In this document: piece after piece, positions 26,390-37,020 of the stretch
Position numbering within the stretch: the stretch's first letter is position 1
Layout of the letters: every line of letters begins with the position of its first letter
Origin: Bigelowiella natans CCMP2755
Lineage: Eukaryota > Cercozoa > Chlorarachniophyceae
Assembly (NCBI GenBank): GCA_000320545.1
Contig: ADNK01002454.1
Coordinates: 42,501 to 85,000 of the forward strand
Length of the DNA: 42,500 bases
Direction: 5' to 3'
The notes under the pieces: generated by a model
Told to the model about the DNA's origin: nothing
The model's database searches: none
What the model saw: only the letters and a program-made list of their open reading frames with translations
Position numbers and translations under genes: made by a program

Positions 26390-27210
26390 TCAAAATCACT
26401 TTCCATCTGCATCACATATCATGTGGAGTTTACAATGTCAGTTTCGAGCTCAGTGAGAAACTGTTGTGACGTACGCGCACATCGCTAGGCGTGTCATTAT
26501 CACTTGCTATGATCATGATGCGTGATGTATAGCTAGACGTGGTGGGGCTTCTTCCAACAATTGGCACTACCAGACGTACTACTGGCAGTACTCTGTGCTC
26601 GCAGAATGTGCTAGTGTACAAAATACACGCACGTGATTCAAACATTGCATGTAGCTTACTAGCTAGTGCTTTTACATGCAAACCCAAAGTTCAGACTGCC
26701 ACATTTAGACATTTGGCTCAGCATTTCTGATCTAGAACTATGAGCTAGCATTACCGCAACGCATATCTGTGATTGCATGTAGCATGCTAGCATGCGTAAG
26801 TTTACTATACCGTCAAGGCGTGCACGCACCAACGCGCGCACCGCGAGCGAATCAAATGAAGCCATGTTTAGTGCATGTGCATCAAAAATGGTGATCGACG
26901 TACATCGATCGCTAGTCTATAGATCATTGCCGTGTGATTGCATGTTTTGGTGACTGACTGCAGGATTGAGAGTGCTAGCTAGCTAGAGTACACATGTTAT
27001 GAGTAATGTGACATATGTAACAAACACATAGTATAACGTTGTCTAAATGGACACAGTAATGTGATATGTGCAATGCATACATAATGTAAGGTTGTCTACT
27101 TGCGCCCCTTGCATGCAGGCTTCCAAATAGCCGTAGTTTTCAATCACCCCCATTGCCCATGCACAAGGGTAGAACAACCTAGCATTCAGCTAGACCATCT
27201 TGTGGTTTTA
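26390..27210. other. GC- and palindrome-rich non-coding island A
   Basis: Composition changes sharply about 60 bases after the stop codon of the SFI1-like gene. CTAG, GCATGC, CACGTG, GCGC and GCTAGC become frequent, while trinucleotide and dinucleotide microsatellites disappear. Short open frames exist on both strands, but none shows a protein-like pattern or splice signals that chain. Composition returns to normal near 27210. It resembles 33360-33850 and 37021-38350. Confidence 0.7.
27002..27105 (+). repeat. Two-copy 53-bp degenerate tandem repeat
   Basis: Copies at 27002-27054 and 27055-27105 share AGTAATGTGA at the start and GTTGTCTA near the end, with scattered differences. They lie at the right end of island A. 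Confidence 0.85.
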
Positions 27211-27393
27211 TAGCTTTTAGTAAATATATTATCATTTCTAACGTGAAACCAATCTTCAAATAAAAAAATAGGTTCTGATATATTGCGACAATCTATACAT
27301 CTTATACTTCATATGCTATATTTCCCACCGTGCTCGCTGAAAACTATGGTTGTCTCATCATCGTCTATACGTACTAATTCTACTTTCAAACAC

Positions 27394-29204
27394 CAATATA
27401 CTCCGCAATGTGAATCGCTATCGGATCAAGCTCCTTCCTATTTAGTCCATATCTATTTATTAACAATACCGAGATTGATCATCACTCTATCACATCACTG
27501 GTGAATAAGAAACACTTCTGATAATATAAACGGCCACCCTTCTTTCTTGATCAAAACAACTTTTATTACTTTTTCAGCTTGATAGACAGCTCCTGCCTTC
27601 TTTTCTTCCGATATCTCTGTACCAACTAGAAGAGAGTAACATTTGGAAACTATCATTATTTAATAGATTTAATGGAGGAGAAGACGTGCACACGTGTCCA
27701 TAGTGACTACTCCATGTGCATTGTACAATAGAGTAGTAGTAGTATTAGTAGTAGTAGTAGTAGTAGTAGTAGTAGCAGTAGTAGAGAAGATCTGTGACAA
27801 TTGTGCAGCAGCAGTGCCTCAAAGCCTGGAAAGAGCTTACATGCTTCTAAAGCTACCATCCGTTTAAAAGAGTTATTTAGTGGTTGCCCTCCTCGTTGTT
27901 GTGGCTTTTCTTCTACCTTTTTCACGCTTCCTGTAAGCTGGTTACTCTTTATATGCCGCATCACCACCACCACCACCACCAGTAATCATAAAACACGAGA
28001 AACAGATCAGCAGCACCAACATATGTTCGGCAGTTAATCGAAAATGGTTTTTATAACCCCCCCCCCCCCCCCCCCCCCCCCCCTCTCTCCCTCCCTCTCT
28101 CTCTCTCTCTCTCTCTGGTAAAAGGTTCTCAAGGTAGCCTTACTACGGCGGCTTTTACACATAGTGAAACAACTGCGTAGGCCTAATTCAACTATTACTA
28201 CTTTATGGAGATATATCAACTGGGATGGATATACATCATCATACTTTGTGAATAAACAATTTTGGTATTTTGGCAGTAATAAATCATTTTAGATTATAAA
28301 TACTGTCATTTCTAAGTTACCTGTTCCATCGAGTCGATAATTGAATAGTATTGGCCGCTCTAATGAATCATACAAGATAGCCCACATTACGAAGTAGTCG
28401 TAGTAACAAGAAGAAAATATTGAAAAAGGTACTCATCGTTCTAAATCCATTCCTTTAATGTTGTAATAAGTGTATTGTGGCAATAGTTGTGCAGTGAACA
28501 CATTATTGAATGTAGCACCATAACAAGTTGTACATAGATAGGAGTAAAGGAGTCCCAACACCTGTTGTGTGCTGTTCTGCTGTGATTTTGTTCCCTTGCG
28601 CTCTTCCCCATCTTTTGAGATCATGGGAGAAGAAGAGGAAGACCGGCTCCAACAGACAGCTAACTCTATTGGTGTGCCTTTCTCAAGTAGTATCTTTACA
28701 CAATCTTGAAATAATTGTAGTACCACAAGCACCATAGAGAAGTAATATTATCAATAGTTGTAGTGCCAGCTGTAAATGATGATTGCAGAGAATTGTAATT
28801 CAGCAACAAGAACAACAAACTGTAAATGATAATTTCAAAGAATTGTAATTCAACAACAAGAATAAGGAACAAGAACACCGTCATCGTGGAAATCAAGGTG
28901 ATGATAATATATATGGTCATTGCATAGTGGGTATAATACTTACCAACATTGCCTCTCTTTATTGCGACAAAAAGGGGGTTTGTATTCCAACCACCTTCTC
29001 CAAAACTCTCACATAACATTTTCCCATTATTCTCTGCAACTCTATGCTCTAATAGCAAACCAAGTGCCTCCGCTAATTCAGAATATGAGCAATAAATAAC
29101 AGGCAAGCTCAACAAATATAGAGTCGCATACGCATCGGACAAGTACATGCGTACAGTGGCAAAAAGCCTACGTTTGACATTTGCAACGTGAGCATAGCAC
29201 TTCA

Positions 29205-29235
<31 letters not shown>

Positions 29236-29245
29236 TATTAATCTC

Positions 29246-29311
<66 letters not shown>

Positions 29312-30012
29312 GAGAAATAGCGTAAGCAGACCGTTTCCACGGTATGTCGCATTCATCGCTAAGTCCAGAAGAGCTTGTAGTGGAAGTAAATCATCTTGTT
29401 GTGACAACCATTTTCTAAAAGCCCCACTTCTTTTACAAATCATACGACACAAGTAGTCAGCCATTAAGCGGAACAGGATCTTTACATATATATATTATTT
29501 AGGCTACATTAACGCTAAAACTATATTTTAATAATATTATTATTCAGTATGAATGCTATATGCGTGCAGCAATGATAAGTTCCAACAATAATAACGTTTG
29601 GCAAAACTTGCTTCAAAAATCGTGAAATACTTTTTTTCGCATATCATTCGTATGGGAACAGAGTTTGCTGTGATGTGGCGATTTCTGCGCATGGATGCAG
29701 TTCGTGTTGCTGCTGGTAGTAGCCAATAGCGGTAGTAGCCAATAACTCCCAATGTTCCGAATCCGAGAGACAACAAGATGGAAGTAATAATGACCAATTC
29801 ATTATCACCGCATACTTCTACAGCCGGGGAATCGTCGTTGATCAAATTTTTTTTTTCATCTCCCCAAAAAGTAGAGCACAAGGTGGAAATGCAACCTGAA
29901 AGACGGCAAGGGTGACGACTACGAGTTCCAAATCTTCATGCATGTGAACACATTCCATTTTGCAATAACTACCATACAATCCACTCCTAGGTGCTGACTG
30001 GAGAGAGCCCAT
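27394..30012 (-). CDS. Ankyrin-repeat protein (partly resolved exons)
   Basis: Minus strand. The proposed first exon 30012-29896 starts at ATG (MGSLQSAPRSGLYG) and ends in phase 0. The best-supported join is exon 29167-28944 to exon 28704-28562 (GTAAGT donor, TTTCAAG acceptor). It creates FVAIKRGNVDCVKILLEKG, a good match to the second half of an ankyrin repeat (G-N/H-x2-hydrophobic-V-x2-L-L-x2-G). Further exon candidates: about 29464-29320 (LPLQALLDLAMNA), 28182 downward (AYAVVSLCVKAAV), 27930-27841, 27625-27570 and 27433-27394 (DPIAIHIAEYIG, again ankyrin-like). The last three join in matching phases. Not all joins are solved, and the 3' end lies below 27394. Ankyrin repeats mediate protein binding; the partner is unknown. 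Confidence 0.55.
28057..28118. repeat. Poly-C (27) followed by (CT)n tract
   Basis: Twenty-seven consecutive C at 28057-28083, then CTCTCTCC-type repeat to about 28118. On the minus (transcribed) strand this reads (GA)n then G27 inside an intron of the ankyrin gene. Confidence 0.95.
28770..28869. repeat. Two-copy 50-bp tandem repeat in an ankyrin-gene intron
   Basis: Copies begin at 28770 and 28820, both with CTGTAAATGAT, and both contain AGAATTGTAATTCA. They differ at a few positions and lie between exon 28704 and exon 28944. Confidence 0.9.
29204..29308. repeat. (CA)n and (CT)n microsatellites
   Basis: CA run 29204-29230 and CT run about 29242-29308, separated by a dozen bases. They lie in a presumed intron of the ankyrin gene just upstream (on the minus strand) of exon 29167-28944. 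Confidence 0.93.
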
Positions 30013-30124
30013 CGTCGTTGTGATCGTATTGTTGGCTGCCTCTGTGAACCCTAGGGAAGAGGAGGAGATGATGGATGATGAGAAAGATGATTCACCGGAA
30101 GAAAGAAAGAATGAGCGGCATCAA

Positions 30125-30126
<2 letters not shown>

Positions 30127-30162
<36 letters not shown>

Positions 30163-30225
30163 ATCACATTGTTGTTGTTGTTGTTGTTGTTGCATCAAAT
30201 TGTTGTTGTTGTTGTTGTTGTTGTC
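30127..30225. repeat. (TTG)n trinucleotide repeat
   Basis: Three blocks of TTG repeat separated by TATCACA and CATCAAA. It lies upstream of the ankyrin gene start and directly left of the reverse-transcriptase remnant. Confidence 0.93.
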
Positions 30226-30239
30226 GGTCAGTTAGTCAT

Positions 30240-31782
30240 TTGACATCTTTGTCCATGAATTTCTGGACTTCAAGAATGCAGTTCATCGTCAACCAAGGTC
30301 TCCCCCAAGGTGCCACTGAATCACCAGTTCCACTTGCTTTGTTCATCAACGACCCCATGGAACGACTGAGACAGCGTGGCTGTGGCGTCCAGTTTGCAAA
30401 CACTCGCAGACCAGGACTTTTCTTCGCTGATGACATCGCTCAGATTGCTGCCACTCCTCTTGACATTGAGCCACAGCTCTCGAAGTGACGATCGACTCAA
30501 TGGTGCAGAAAATGGAGACTCAAGGCCAACGGAGATGAGTCTGGTGTCACGATTGTCGGGTCTTCTGTTCTCAAACAGGATTGCTCACGACACGAGTTCA
30601 GATGCTGTGGTGAATTGATGCGCGCAGTGAACCAACATCGGTGCCTGGGAATCACCTTCCAAAGCTCCTTGTCGTTCCACACGCACGTCGTGGACACTGT
30701 GAAAGCAGCGAAGCGAGCTCCGGCAGGCTCAAGTGTGGCTTCGCTAGGCATTCAGGCCTTCGACCCAGAACGCGGATTCATCTCTGGAACACTCTCGTTC
30801 GCCCCATCCTTGAGTGTGGCATGGGACTGATTTCTCCCACTTTGCCTCCAAGCCTCAAAAACCAGCTGCAGAGTGTCCAGACACAGTTCCTCAGAGAGAC
30901 TCTTCGAGCCCATGCTAGCATGGCCAACCCCTGTGCTTCCCATGGTCTGAGTGTGGTCAGGAAGATCTGCAGGCCCGTTGGGACAAGTCTCTCGCGAGCC
31001 TCCTGAGTGGGACACGTCAGCAACCTGATGAATCCACGACAAAGGACCTGCTGCACCTTTCCCTGGATCAGGCTGACGCTCTGCGCTCAAGTTGGGGTCA
31101 CAACACTGGGTCCATTCTTCACCGCATTGCTGGTTGCAGCCAACCTGCCCGTGGCTTTGACACGTCAGTCAACTTGGACCAGACCCATCCAAAACTGGTT
31201 GATCTTGACCTCCACCGAAGAGTCAGGGCCTCTCTGTCCTCCAATGGCAACTTGTGTCGCAGCTTTTGCTCGTTCGTCAAACCCGACACCCCAATCTGCA
31301 AACTCAGAGCCTGGGCGAAGAGCCACATTGGAAGGCCAGCTTCCAGATTGTTTGAGTGTCATCTCGATGCTTGGCATGACAATTCAGGAGTGTTGCTCAA
31401 ACTCCAGCTCCGCGCTGGGACTTGCGAAACTGAAGAACGCAGGGCTGAAGTTTGCAATCTGCCCCCCTCTTCCTCAGTTTGTCCTCTTCACAATGCTGAG
31501 GTTGTTCAAACTGTCAACCACCTCATCCATCATTGCACTCACTTGAATGCAGAGAGAAACAAACTTCTCTCGCGCATGAGGTCAGCTCTGGGCCCAGGTT
31601 CTTCCTTCTGCTCTTCGTTCTTTGATGCTCCGGACTCTGCCAAAACCAAAGTTTTGCTTGGGGCCCCCTCGGATGATCCAAACGCAGATCGTCATGTGGA
31701 CATGGCCTTCAGGAAGTTTTTGCTCAGAGTGGAGGTCTTGCGCCGTCAGTGTTTTGCCGCCAGTGTCATTGCAACACAATGA
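30240..31782 (+). pseudogene. Decayed non-LTR-type reverse transcriptase
   Basis: Homology is spread over several frames. Frame 1 (to 30488) has QGLPQGATESPVPLALFIND and FFADDIAQIA, the block around the RT catalytic Asp pair. A shift leads to KWRLKANGDESG, HRCLGITFQSSLSFHTHVV and VKAAKRA, the conserved segment after the active site. Another shift near 30717 gives WNTLVRPILECGMGLISP (thumb region). A third frame (31174-31782) has CPLHNAEVVQTVNHLIHHC, like the C-terminal Cys/His segment of many LINE-type elements. The upstream RT motifs and any endonuclease are missing, so the copy is 5'-truncated as well as frameshifted. It is GC-richer than its surroundings. Clade not determined. Confidence 0.85.
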
Positions 31783-33200
31783 CCAAATCATGCCAATTTG
31801 AAAAACCAGCCAGTTGACTTGCTGATCACAGTCCTCACTGAAGCCAGTTCGAGGCACTGCATTTCGAACACTGCAAGTGTCTTGCAACACTTTGGAAGTG
31901 TGGTTCATCATCATTGTTCATTGTTCATTGTTCATCGTTGCACGTTGTTCAAGACTGACAAAAGACTGAGGTTGTTCGAGGTGCACGAATCACACCAAGT
32001 CAACGCTTTGTTCATTGCTCATTGTTCATCAGGTGTTTTGCTTTTCAGTTGTGCGATTTCACACGTGACGTGGTTCCGTTTCATCGCTCCTCAAAATTGT
32101 CACTGTTCTTTTCACTCCTGTGGGGGTTGCACGCAACCTTTGCGCCTACTTTGGCCAAAGTTGCTGCGACCAGCGCCGGCGCTTTCACTCCGTGCAGCCC
32201 AATTGCCAGTGTGGCTTTGTCGCTCCTCTGTGCAGGCTTCACAGGTTGCGTGCTCGTTGTTGTGTCGACGTTGGACGTCTTCGTGGCAAGTGGACTTCAG
32301 AACAACCAACCAAACTGACCAACTGAGTGCTCATCGTGGTTGTCACCTTCAGCGCAAAGTGCCTTGGTTTTGCGTCTTGCGGTTGGCGGTCAAAACGCCA
32401 ACGTGAACCTGCACCTTTCCAACACTGTGTGTCTTTGGCAATTTGTCAATTCGGTGAATTGCAATGCAATCGTGGTGCCAGCCACAAAAACGTGCTTTGA
32501 TGAATTGTTGATTTCAAAACACACATCGTGCAAACACAAGTTGCATTGTCACAGTCATTGTGAGTCACAGAGGCCACGTTGTCGCACGCAAGCAAAGTCC
32601 CCGACATCGTCAACAACGTGTTCAAATTGTCTCCACTGTGCAGCAACACGTCAACGACAACGTGACTCATGCTCACAATGTCAATGACAATGCAACTTGT
32701 GTTTGCACGATGTGTGTTTTGAAATCAACAATTCATCAAAGCACGTTTTTGTGGGTGCATGCTGACAATTTTGAACAGACAGTGTTTGCAAGAATCACGT
32801 GTTGTCAACAGCCATGCACGTCACGTTGTTGACAATGCACGTTCAGAACACTCAGAACACACACTGCTGGCATGCAATGTGTTGTCGACAGTGCATGTTT
32901 TGAACTTGCAGTGCACTCACGAAAACGACAAAGTGTCAAATTGTCACAATGTTGTCACGTGTGCGCTGCGTTTCGGCGTTTCGGCAGCCACGCTGGCTGT
33001 CGGGTGTGAAACGAGCCCTCTTTTTTCCTTGGAGGCCCAGCTGGTTGAGGAATTCACGGGTGAGTCAGTGTGGCGTGACCCTTTCGATCGCTCCTGTGGA
33101 ACCCCTCCACTCGTTCGTTCCAGGTCTGAGTGCACTCCGTGCGCACAACACAGCTCTTGTGTGTGTTCAAAACCCACTCGTCATCGGGATTGACACAGTT
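31783..33200. other. GC-richer region downstream of the RT remnant
   Basis: Same unusual composition as the RT remnant: CACGTTGTT, TTGTCA and TTGTTCATTG words, few microsatellites. Overlapping open frames exist in several phases and on both strands, typical of low stop density rather than coding. It may be the 3' region of the element or unrelated inserted DNA; no poly-A tail or target-site duplication was recognised. Confidence 0.5.
32482..32754. repeat. Perfect 70-bp inverted repeat with 133-bp spacer
   Basis: Left arm 32482-32551 and right arm 32685-32754 are exact reverse complements over 70 bases; I checked them base by base. The left arm begins CCACAAAAACGTGC and the right arm ends GCACGTTTTTGTGG. 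Weaker pairing continues inward. It lies in the GC-richer tail of the RT island and would form a long hairpin. Confidence 0.95.
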
Positions 33201-33203
33201 GTG

Positions 33204-33316
33204 GCACACCAGCACACGCACACACCAGCACGCACGCACGCACGCACGCACACACGCACACACCAGCACGCACGCACGCACACACACACACACACACACA
33301 CACGCACGCACGCACC
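33204..33316. repeat. CACG/CACA tandem repeat
   Basis: About 110 bases of CACGCACG, CACACA and CACACCAG units, a different motif from the TA/CT/TAG repeats elsewhere in the window. Confidence 0.9.
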
Positions 33317-33359
33317 CGCCAGACACGTGCGCAGCAGACACTACGTGCACGTCCACAAG

Positions 33360-33850
33360 TGAATGAACGAACGTGAAGGCGACTAGCCTAGCTAGGCGAG
33401 CAAACAAGTGACACACATCAGCACTTTCGCTGTTGCTAGGTTGCGCCATGATTCATGTGTGGTGCATCTGTGGTGCGCATGTTGATGCCAGCATGTGCAA
33501 GTGTGCACGTGTCTCTTACCGTTTTGCAGCGACACACATCAATCAGTGCGTGGTAGCGTGATGCATCGCAGCGCAGCTGCATCTCCGCCAACATGCAAAA
33601 TCATCACTTGTCAACTAGCTTCTCTAGTTCTGTGAACAGGAAAGCATGATGCAGATTGTGATGTGCATTCATTTTGTGTGATTTGTCACAACGCCTGTGT
33701 CATCATGTCACGTCATGACATCGCATCAAATTGCAATGGAATTTCTGTTGTGAACTGTACATTTAATCACATGTTCCTGCTGCAATGTACTATGAACACG
33801 ACACCCGCACAGCACACCCGTACAGCAAAGCATGTTGACACGCATTTTGA
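33360..33850. other. GC- and palindrome-rich non-coding island B
   Basis: CTAG, GTGCAC, CATGCA and TGTGTCA words dominate. It ends about 10 bases before the stop codon (33862) of the convergent minus-strand membrane-protein gene. No chained exons seen. Confidence 0.6.
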
Positions 33851-33861
33851 AGGCTAATTTC

Positions 33862-35058
33862 CTATGGGATGTTGTATTTATGGTTGTCTCCATAGCTCTT
33901 CTCTGGCTTGGGGGCAAGGAAAAAATCCAACACGACATAAAACCACAGAGCCAACAGTACTCCCCGAGTGTGTTTCAATTCCATTTGCTGTGGGAAAGGA
34001 ATATTGTTAGAAAAGGTTAAGTTCAAATTGTCCTCCTATGAGCTACATTACCTCACAAGTATCGGGAGTTCTCCAAGCGAGCACTGTTGACCCGATTTGC
34101 CCCCCCAAGTTACCAAATATCGCAGTTTTTAAGAAGCAACTAAATATAGTTGAATAATTTTATCAATATTTTGTAAATGCGCAATCGAAATCATCAAAAG
34201 ACATGAATTTTTACCTGACATAGAAATGATCACTTTGTCTCTCGATAGTTGCAGATACGATAATGAATAATGTCGAGAAAATACCCTGATTATTTTTCGA
34301 AGAGATCCCATATTAAAGAATGATAATTGTTTCCACTATTTTGATGAATTACTCTTACCGCGAGTATCAGAAAAATTCCGTACACTAGGAGCATTTCTCG
34401 AATAGCGGCTCCGCAGTTTTCCTTTTCCAACTGAGATTAAAGCTCTCATTCACCAACACATCGACATATGATCCCATTGGGGAGTGAATTACTTTAAAGT
34501 AATTTATATAGCTTACCCGGTATCCGTTGTATATCAAATAAGTCCCGAGAACACTATGTGCGACCATCTTCAGGATAAGCCCCAAGGTTCGAAGTACCGG
34601 TGTATCTGTCATTAATCCAAAAGTTGATACATATATTACAGTTGTTGCCATTAATCAAGTCACCTTTAACTGCTGATTTGCTGCCCCCTAGAAGGTCTGT
34701 CGCTCTCTTTTCGTCTTTCAGGAACATGTCTTGTTGCTCATCGTATTCTTGACAAAATGACAATTCATTACCGACGGTGAAGGATTATAACTGTAGTGTA
34801 ATTACCAGGACGATGCGAAGATGGTTGTTTGCGATGTAAAAACATGAGCTTTGGACGTATGAATCTTTGAATAAAGATCATATCGTCAGGAGCAAGAGAG
34901 CGAGAGTGCAGGGGCGTGATCCCGAGTGGATGGACGTTTCTATTGGTATTTGACAACGACAAGAGGATCTGGTTGTCGTCATCAATAAACGGCAATGTTG
35001 TGAAATATACGACATCAAAACGATCATTCTTACGTTGATGAGAAGAAAGTAGATTCGT
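33862..35058 (-). CDS. Multi-pass membrane protein of unknown family
   Basis: Seven exons on the minus strand, all phase-compatible: 35058-34806, 34747-34664, 34605-34517, 34430-34359, 34285-34215, 34139-34052 and 33987-33862 (TAG). They total 783 nt, 260 residues plus stop. The N-terminal half is soluble and ends in an acidic-basic segment (YDEQQDMFLKDEKRATDLLG). Four hydrophobic segments follow: TLGLILKMVAHSVLGTYLIY, MLLVYGIFLILAGIFSTLFI, TAIFGNLGGQIGSTVLAW and VLLALWFYVVLDFFLAP. The tail is polar (KPEKSYGDNHKYNIP). I do not recognise the family. The 5' end is open: the first listed exon starts in phase 0 after a GTGTGTAG acceptor, so a short first exon with the start codon probably lies between 35059 and 35160. 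Confidence in the gene is high because every join works; function is unknown. Confidence 0.8.
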
Positions 35059-35241
35059 CTACACACACCACAACTCACATAGAAACCAACGAAGAAACAG
35101 TACGTACTAGAGGAGAAACACCACTCCTCTCTGCGTGTGCTGAGAGAAAACCTAACTTATCGAAACCACCATCCCCTACTAAGATTCGTTGCTGCTGATC
35201 TTTGATCTCTGGAGAAACTACTTGAAGCCTTCCGGGGACCG
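35059..35241. promoter_or_regulatory. Short divergent promoter region
   Basis: At most 183 bases separate the first assigned exon of the minus-strand membrane gene from the ATG of the plus-strand oxygenase gene. The stretch also holds the likely first exon and GTGAGT donor (about 35082-35077) of the membrane gene. No TATA box is evident. Confidence 0.5.
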
Positions 35242-37020
35242 ATGATCACCGCGATCCGCGCTATCGCCTTAATTGTACCACTCCTACTTACCAACACATC
35301 TCTCCAAGCAAGAAGCATTGGATGGCGAGAATTTTTGCTGGAAGAAGAAGCCTGTGTTGAGGATTCACAGGTTACTTCAAAAGAAAATATTATCAAACGA
35401 AAAATGACATGAAACGATGCACGCAATTTTAGGGCAGGCTTGCAGAATGTGATTTTGAAGGATACACTAACCAAGAGTTGCAGAAGCTTCTCAAAGAGGT
35501 GGTGGAAACACGGAAGCCTACACCCGATTGCCGTCCTTCTTCAACATTGCTCGGAAACAGCAAGAAGAGCCGCACTACTAGCAACGATGAATTTATCGAT
35601 GAGGAGGAGGAGGAGGAAGTAGTCCAACTCTCTGCTGGTTCTCCACCAAAAAGCAGCACTTCTGTAACGTCTTCGAGATCATCGTCACCAGATTCTGAAT
35701 GTGCGAAAGTCGTAGATGGAATGGATGTCATAGTTCCGAATACAGGTAATGATAATAACTCTGTTATCTTAAATACTCTCAAACTTCCTCGAAGACGGAG
35801 AGCAACATTTTGATGATCTCTTTTTCATCGCGTCACCGTTCCAAAAAATGTTGCTAATTCACAGCACGATCTCAGCGCAAAAAGTTCCCTAGTTTACTGG
35901 TGTTTGTCACTGATTTAGTGTGTTACCCATTCAAATGGTAGGATTTCGGCTGGTATTTTCTACACCATTATTTGTTGGTACAATTCCAAGGATGGATACT
36001 TTAAACCTGAAACTCACACAGCTGCTGCATAGAATGGAAGCAACAACCAAGTAATCAATAGCTTGCACAGACCTCTTAAGACGACATGAGAATATAATGA
36101 GTGGTTTTGTCGTCTCGATCAGAATATGCAAAATAGCGATAATATAATTACCATTGCTTGGCACTTAGGACAAACAAAAGGAAATCCGCCAAAGGAGATG
36201 GATTTCGAACTGACGACACGTTTCTACAACTCCAAAACCCTGTCGTGAAAGAGCTTACGCAGCACCTATATCGTTTTGCAAATCATGTGTGGCAGTTTGG
36301 GCGGAATCAACCTTTTGAGAAGGCGCGACTGGAACTTCGAGGTTGGGCAAACATAATGAGGTAGGAGGTGTAAGTGATGATGATAATGCATTGACCCAGC
36401 GTGGTGTGTCCTCTATTTTCCATCCGCATTCAAATCCTGTCAAATACATTTTTACTTCTTGAAACTACTTCTGATCAATTAATTAGAAAAGGAGCGCATC
36501 ACACTGTCCACGTTCATCCAGGGGCAGTGTGGTCTGGAGTGTACTATGTAAAGGTTCCGAAAGGAACAGGCTCTCAAAATAGCGGATTTGTTGACGATAG
36601 TCAGGTGATGTCTTTGGCACGTATATTTACTGTTACTAATGAGGGAAAAGAGGAATTTCGGAGATGCTGAGTGGTCACAGAATAACACAATTCCAAGTGT
36701 AACATATAACTCAAATGCCAGGGTTGTCTAGTCATCATGGATCCGAGACATGCTATCCAAATGACAACAGTCAACAATGACGACACGCAATTCGTTGATA
36801 AGGTGAAAATGAATATAGATACTAACCGAATGTATCCAGTGTTCTAATCAGAGACACAATGCAATAAAAATACACATAACATTTTCAGATGGAAATATGT
36901 CCTTCTTCAAGTATGGTCACGATGTTTCCGGCTTGGCTCTCACATTTCGTTCCATATCTGGAGATGGAAGAGGAACGAATTGCTGTGAGTTTCAACGTGC
37001 ATGCGATTCCACTCAGTTGA
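35242..37020 (+). CDS. Putative 2OG-Fe(II) oxygenase with signal peptide
   Basis: Eight exons: 35242-35370, 35433-35745, 35865-35899, 36022-36050, 36169-36360, 36487-36604, 36722-36802 and 36889-37020. They total 1029 nt, 342 residues plus TGA, with every phase agreeing. An in-frame TGA at 35203 precedes the ATG. Residues 1-23 (MITAIRAIALIVPLLLTNTS and on) form a signal peptide or anchor. A Ser/Asp/Glu-rich linker follows (poly-E about 35600-35620). The C-terminal half carries RGWANIMR, HTVHVHPGAVWSGVYYVKVP, VIMDPRHA and MFPAWLSHFVPY then ERIAVSFN. This order matches the putative 2OG-Fe(II) oxygenase family (Pfam PF13759 type). The HxH region and the later His are likely iron ligands, and the Arg of ERIA the 2-oxoglutarate contact. 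Substrate unknown. The signal peptide implies action in the secretory pathway. Confidence 0.85.

Noticed and set aside
29540-29881. Minus-strand 113-codon frame with a hydrophobic segment
   Set aside because: It overlaps probable splice junctions of the ankyrin gene, and its first part is better read in another frame from the ATG at 30012. Not supported as a separate membrane protein.
32022-33362. Several overlapping open frames of 65-144 codons downstream of the RT remnant
   Set aside because: They overlap on both strands, show biased Cys/His/Ser content, include translated CACG repeat and the inverted-repeat arm on both strands, and have no domain pattern. Low stop density explains them.
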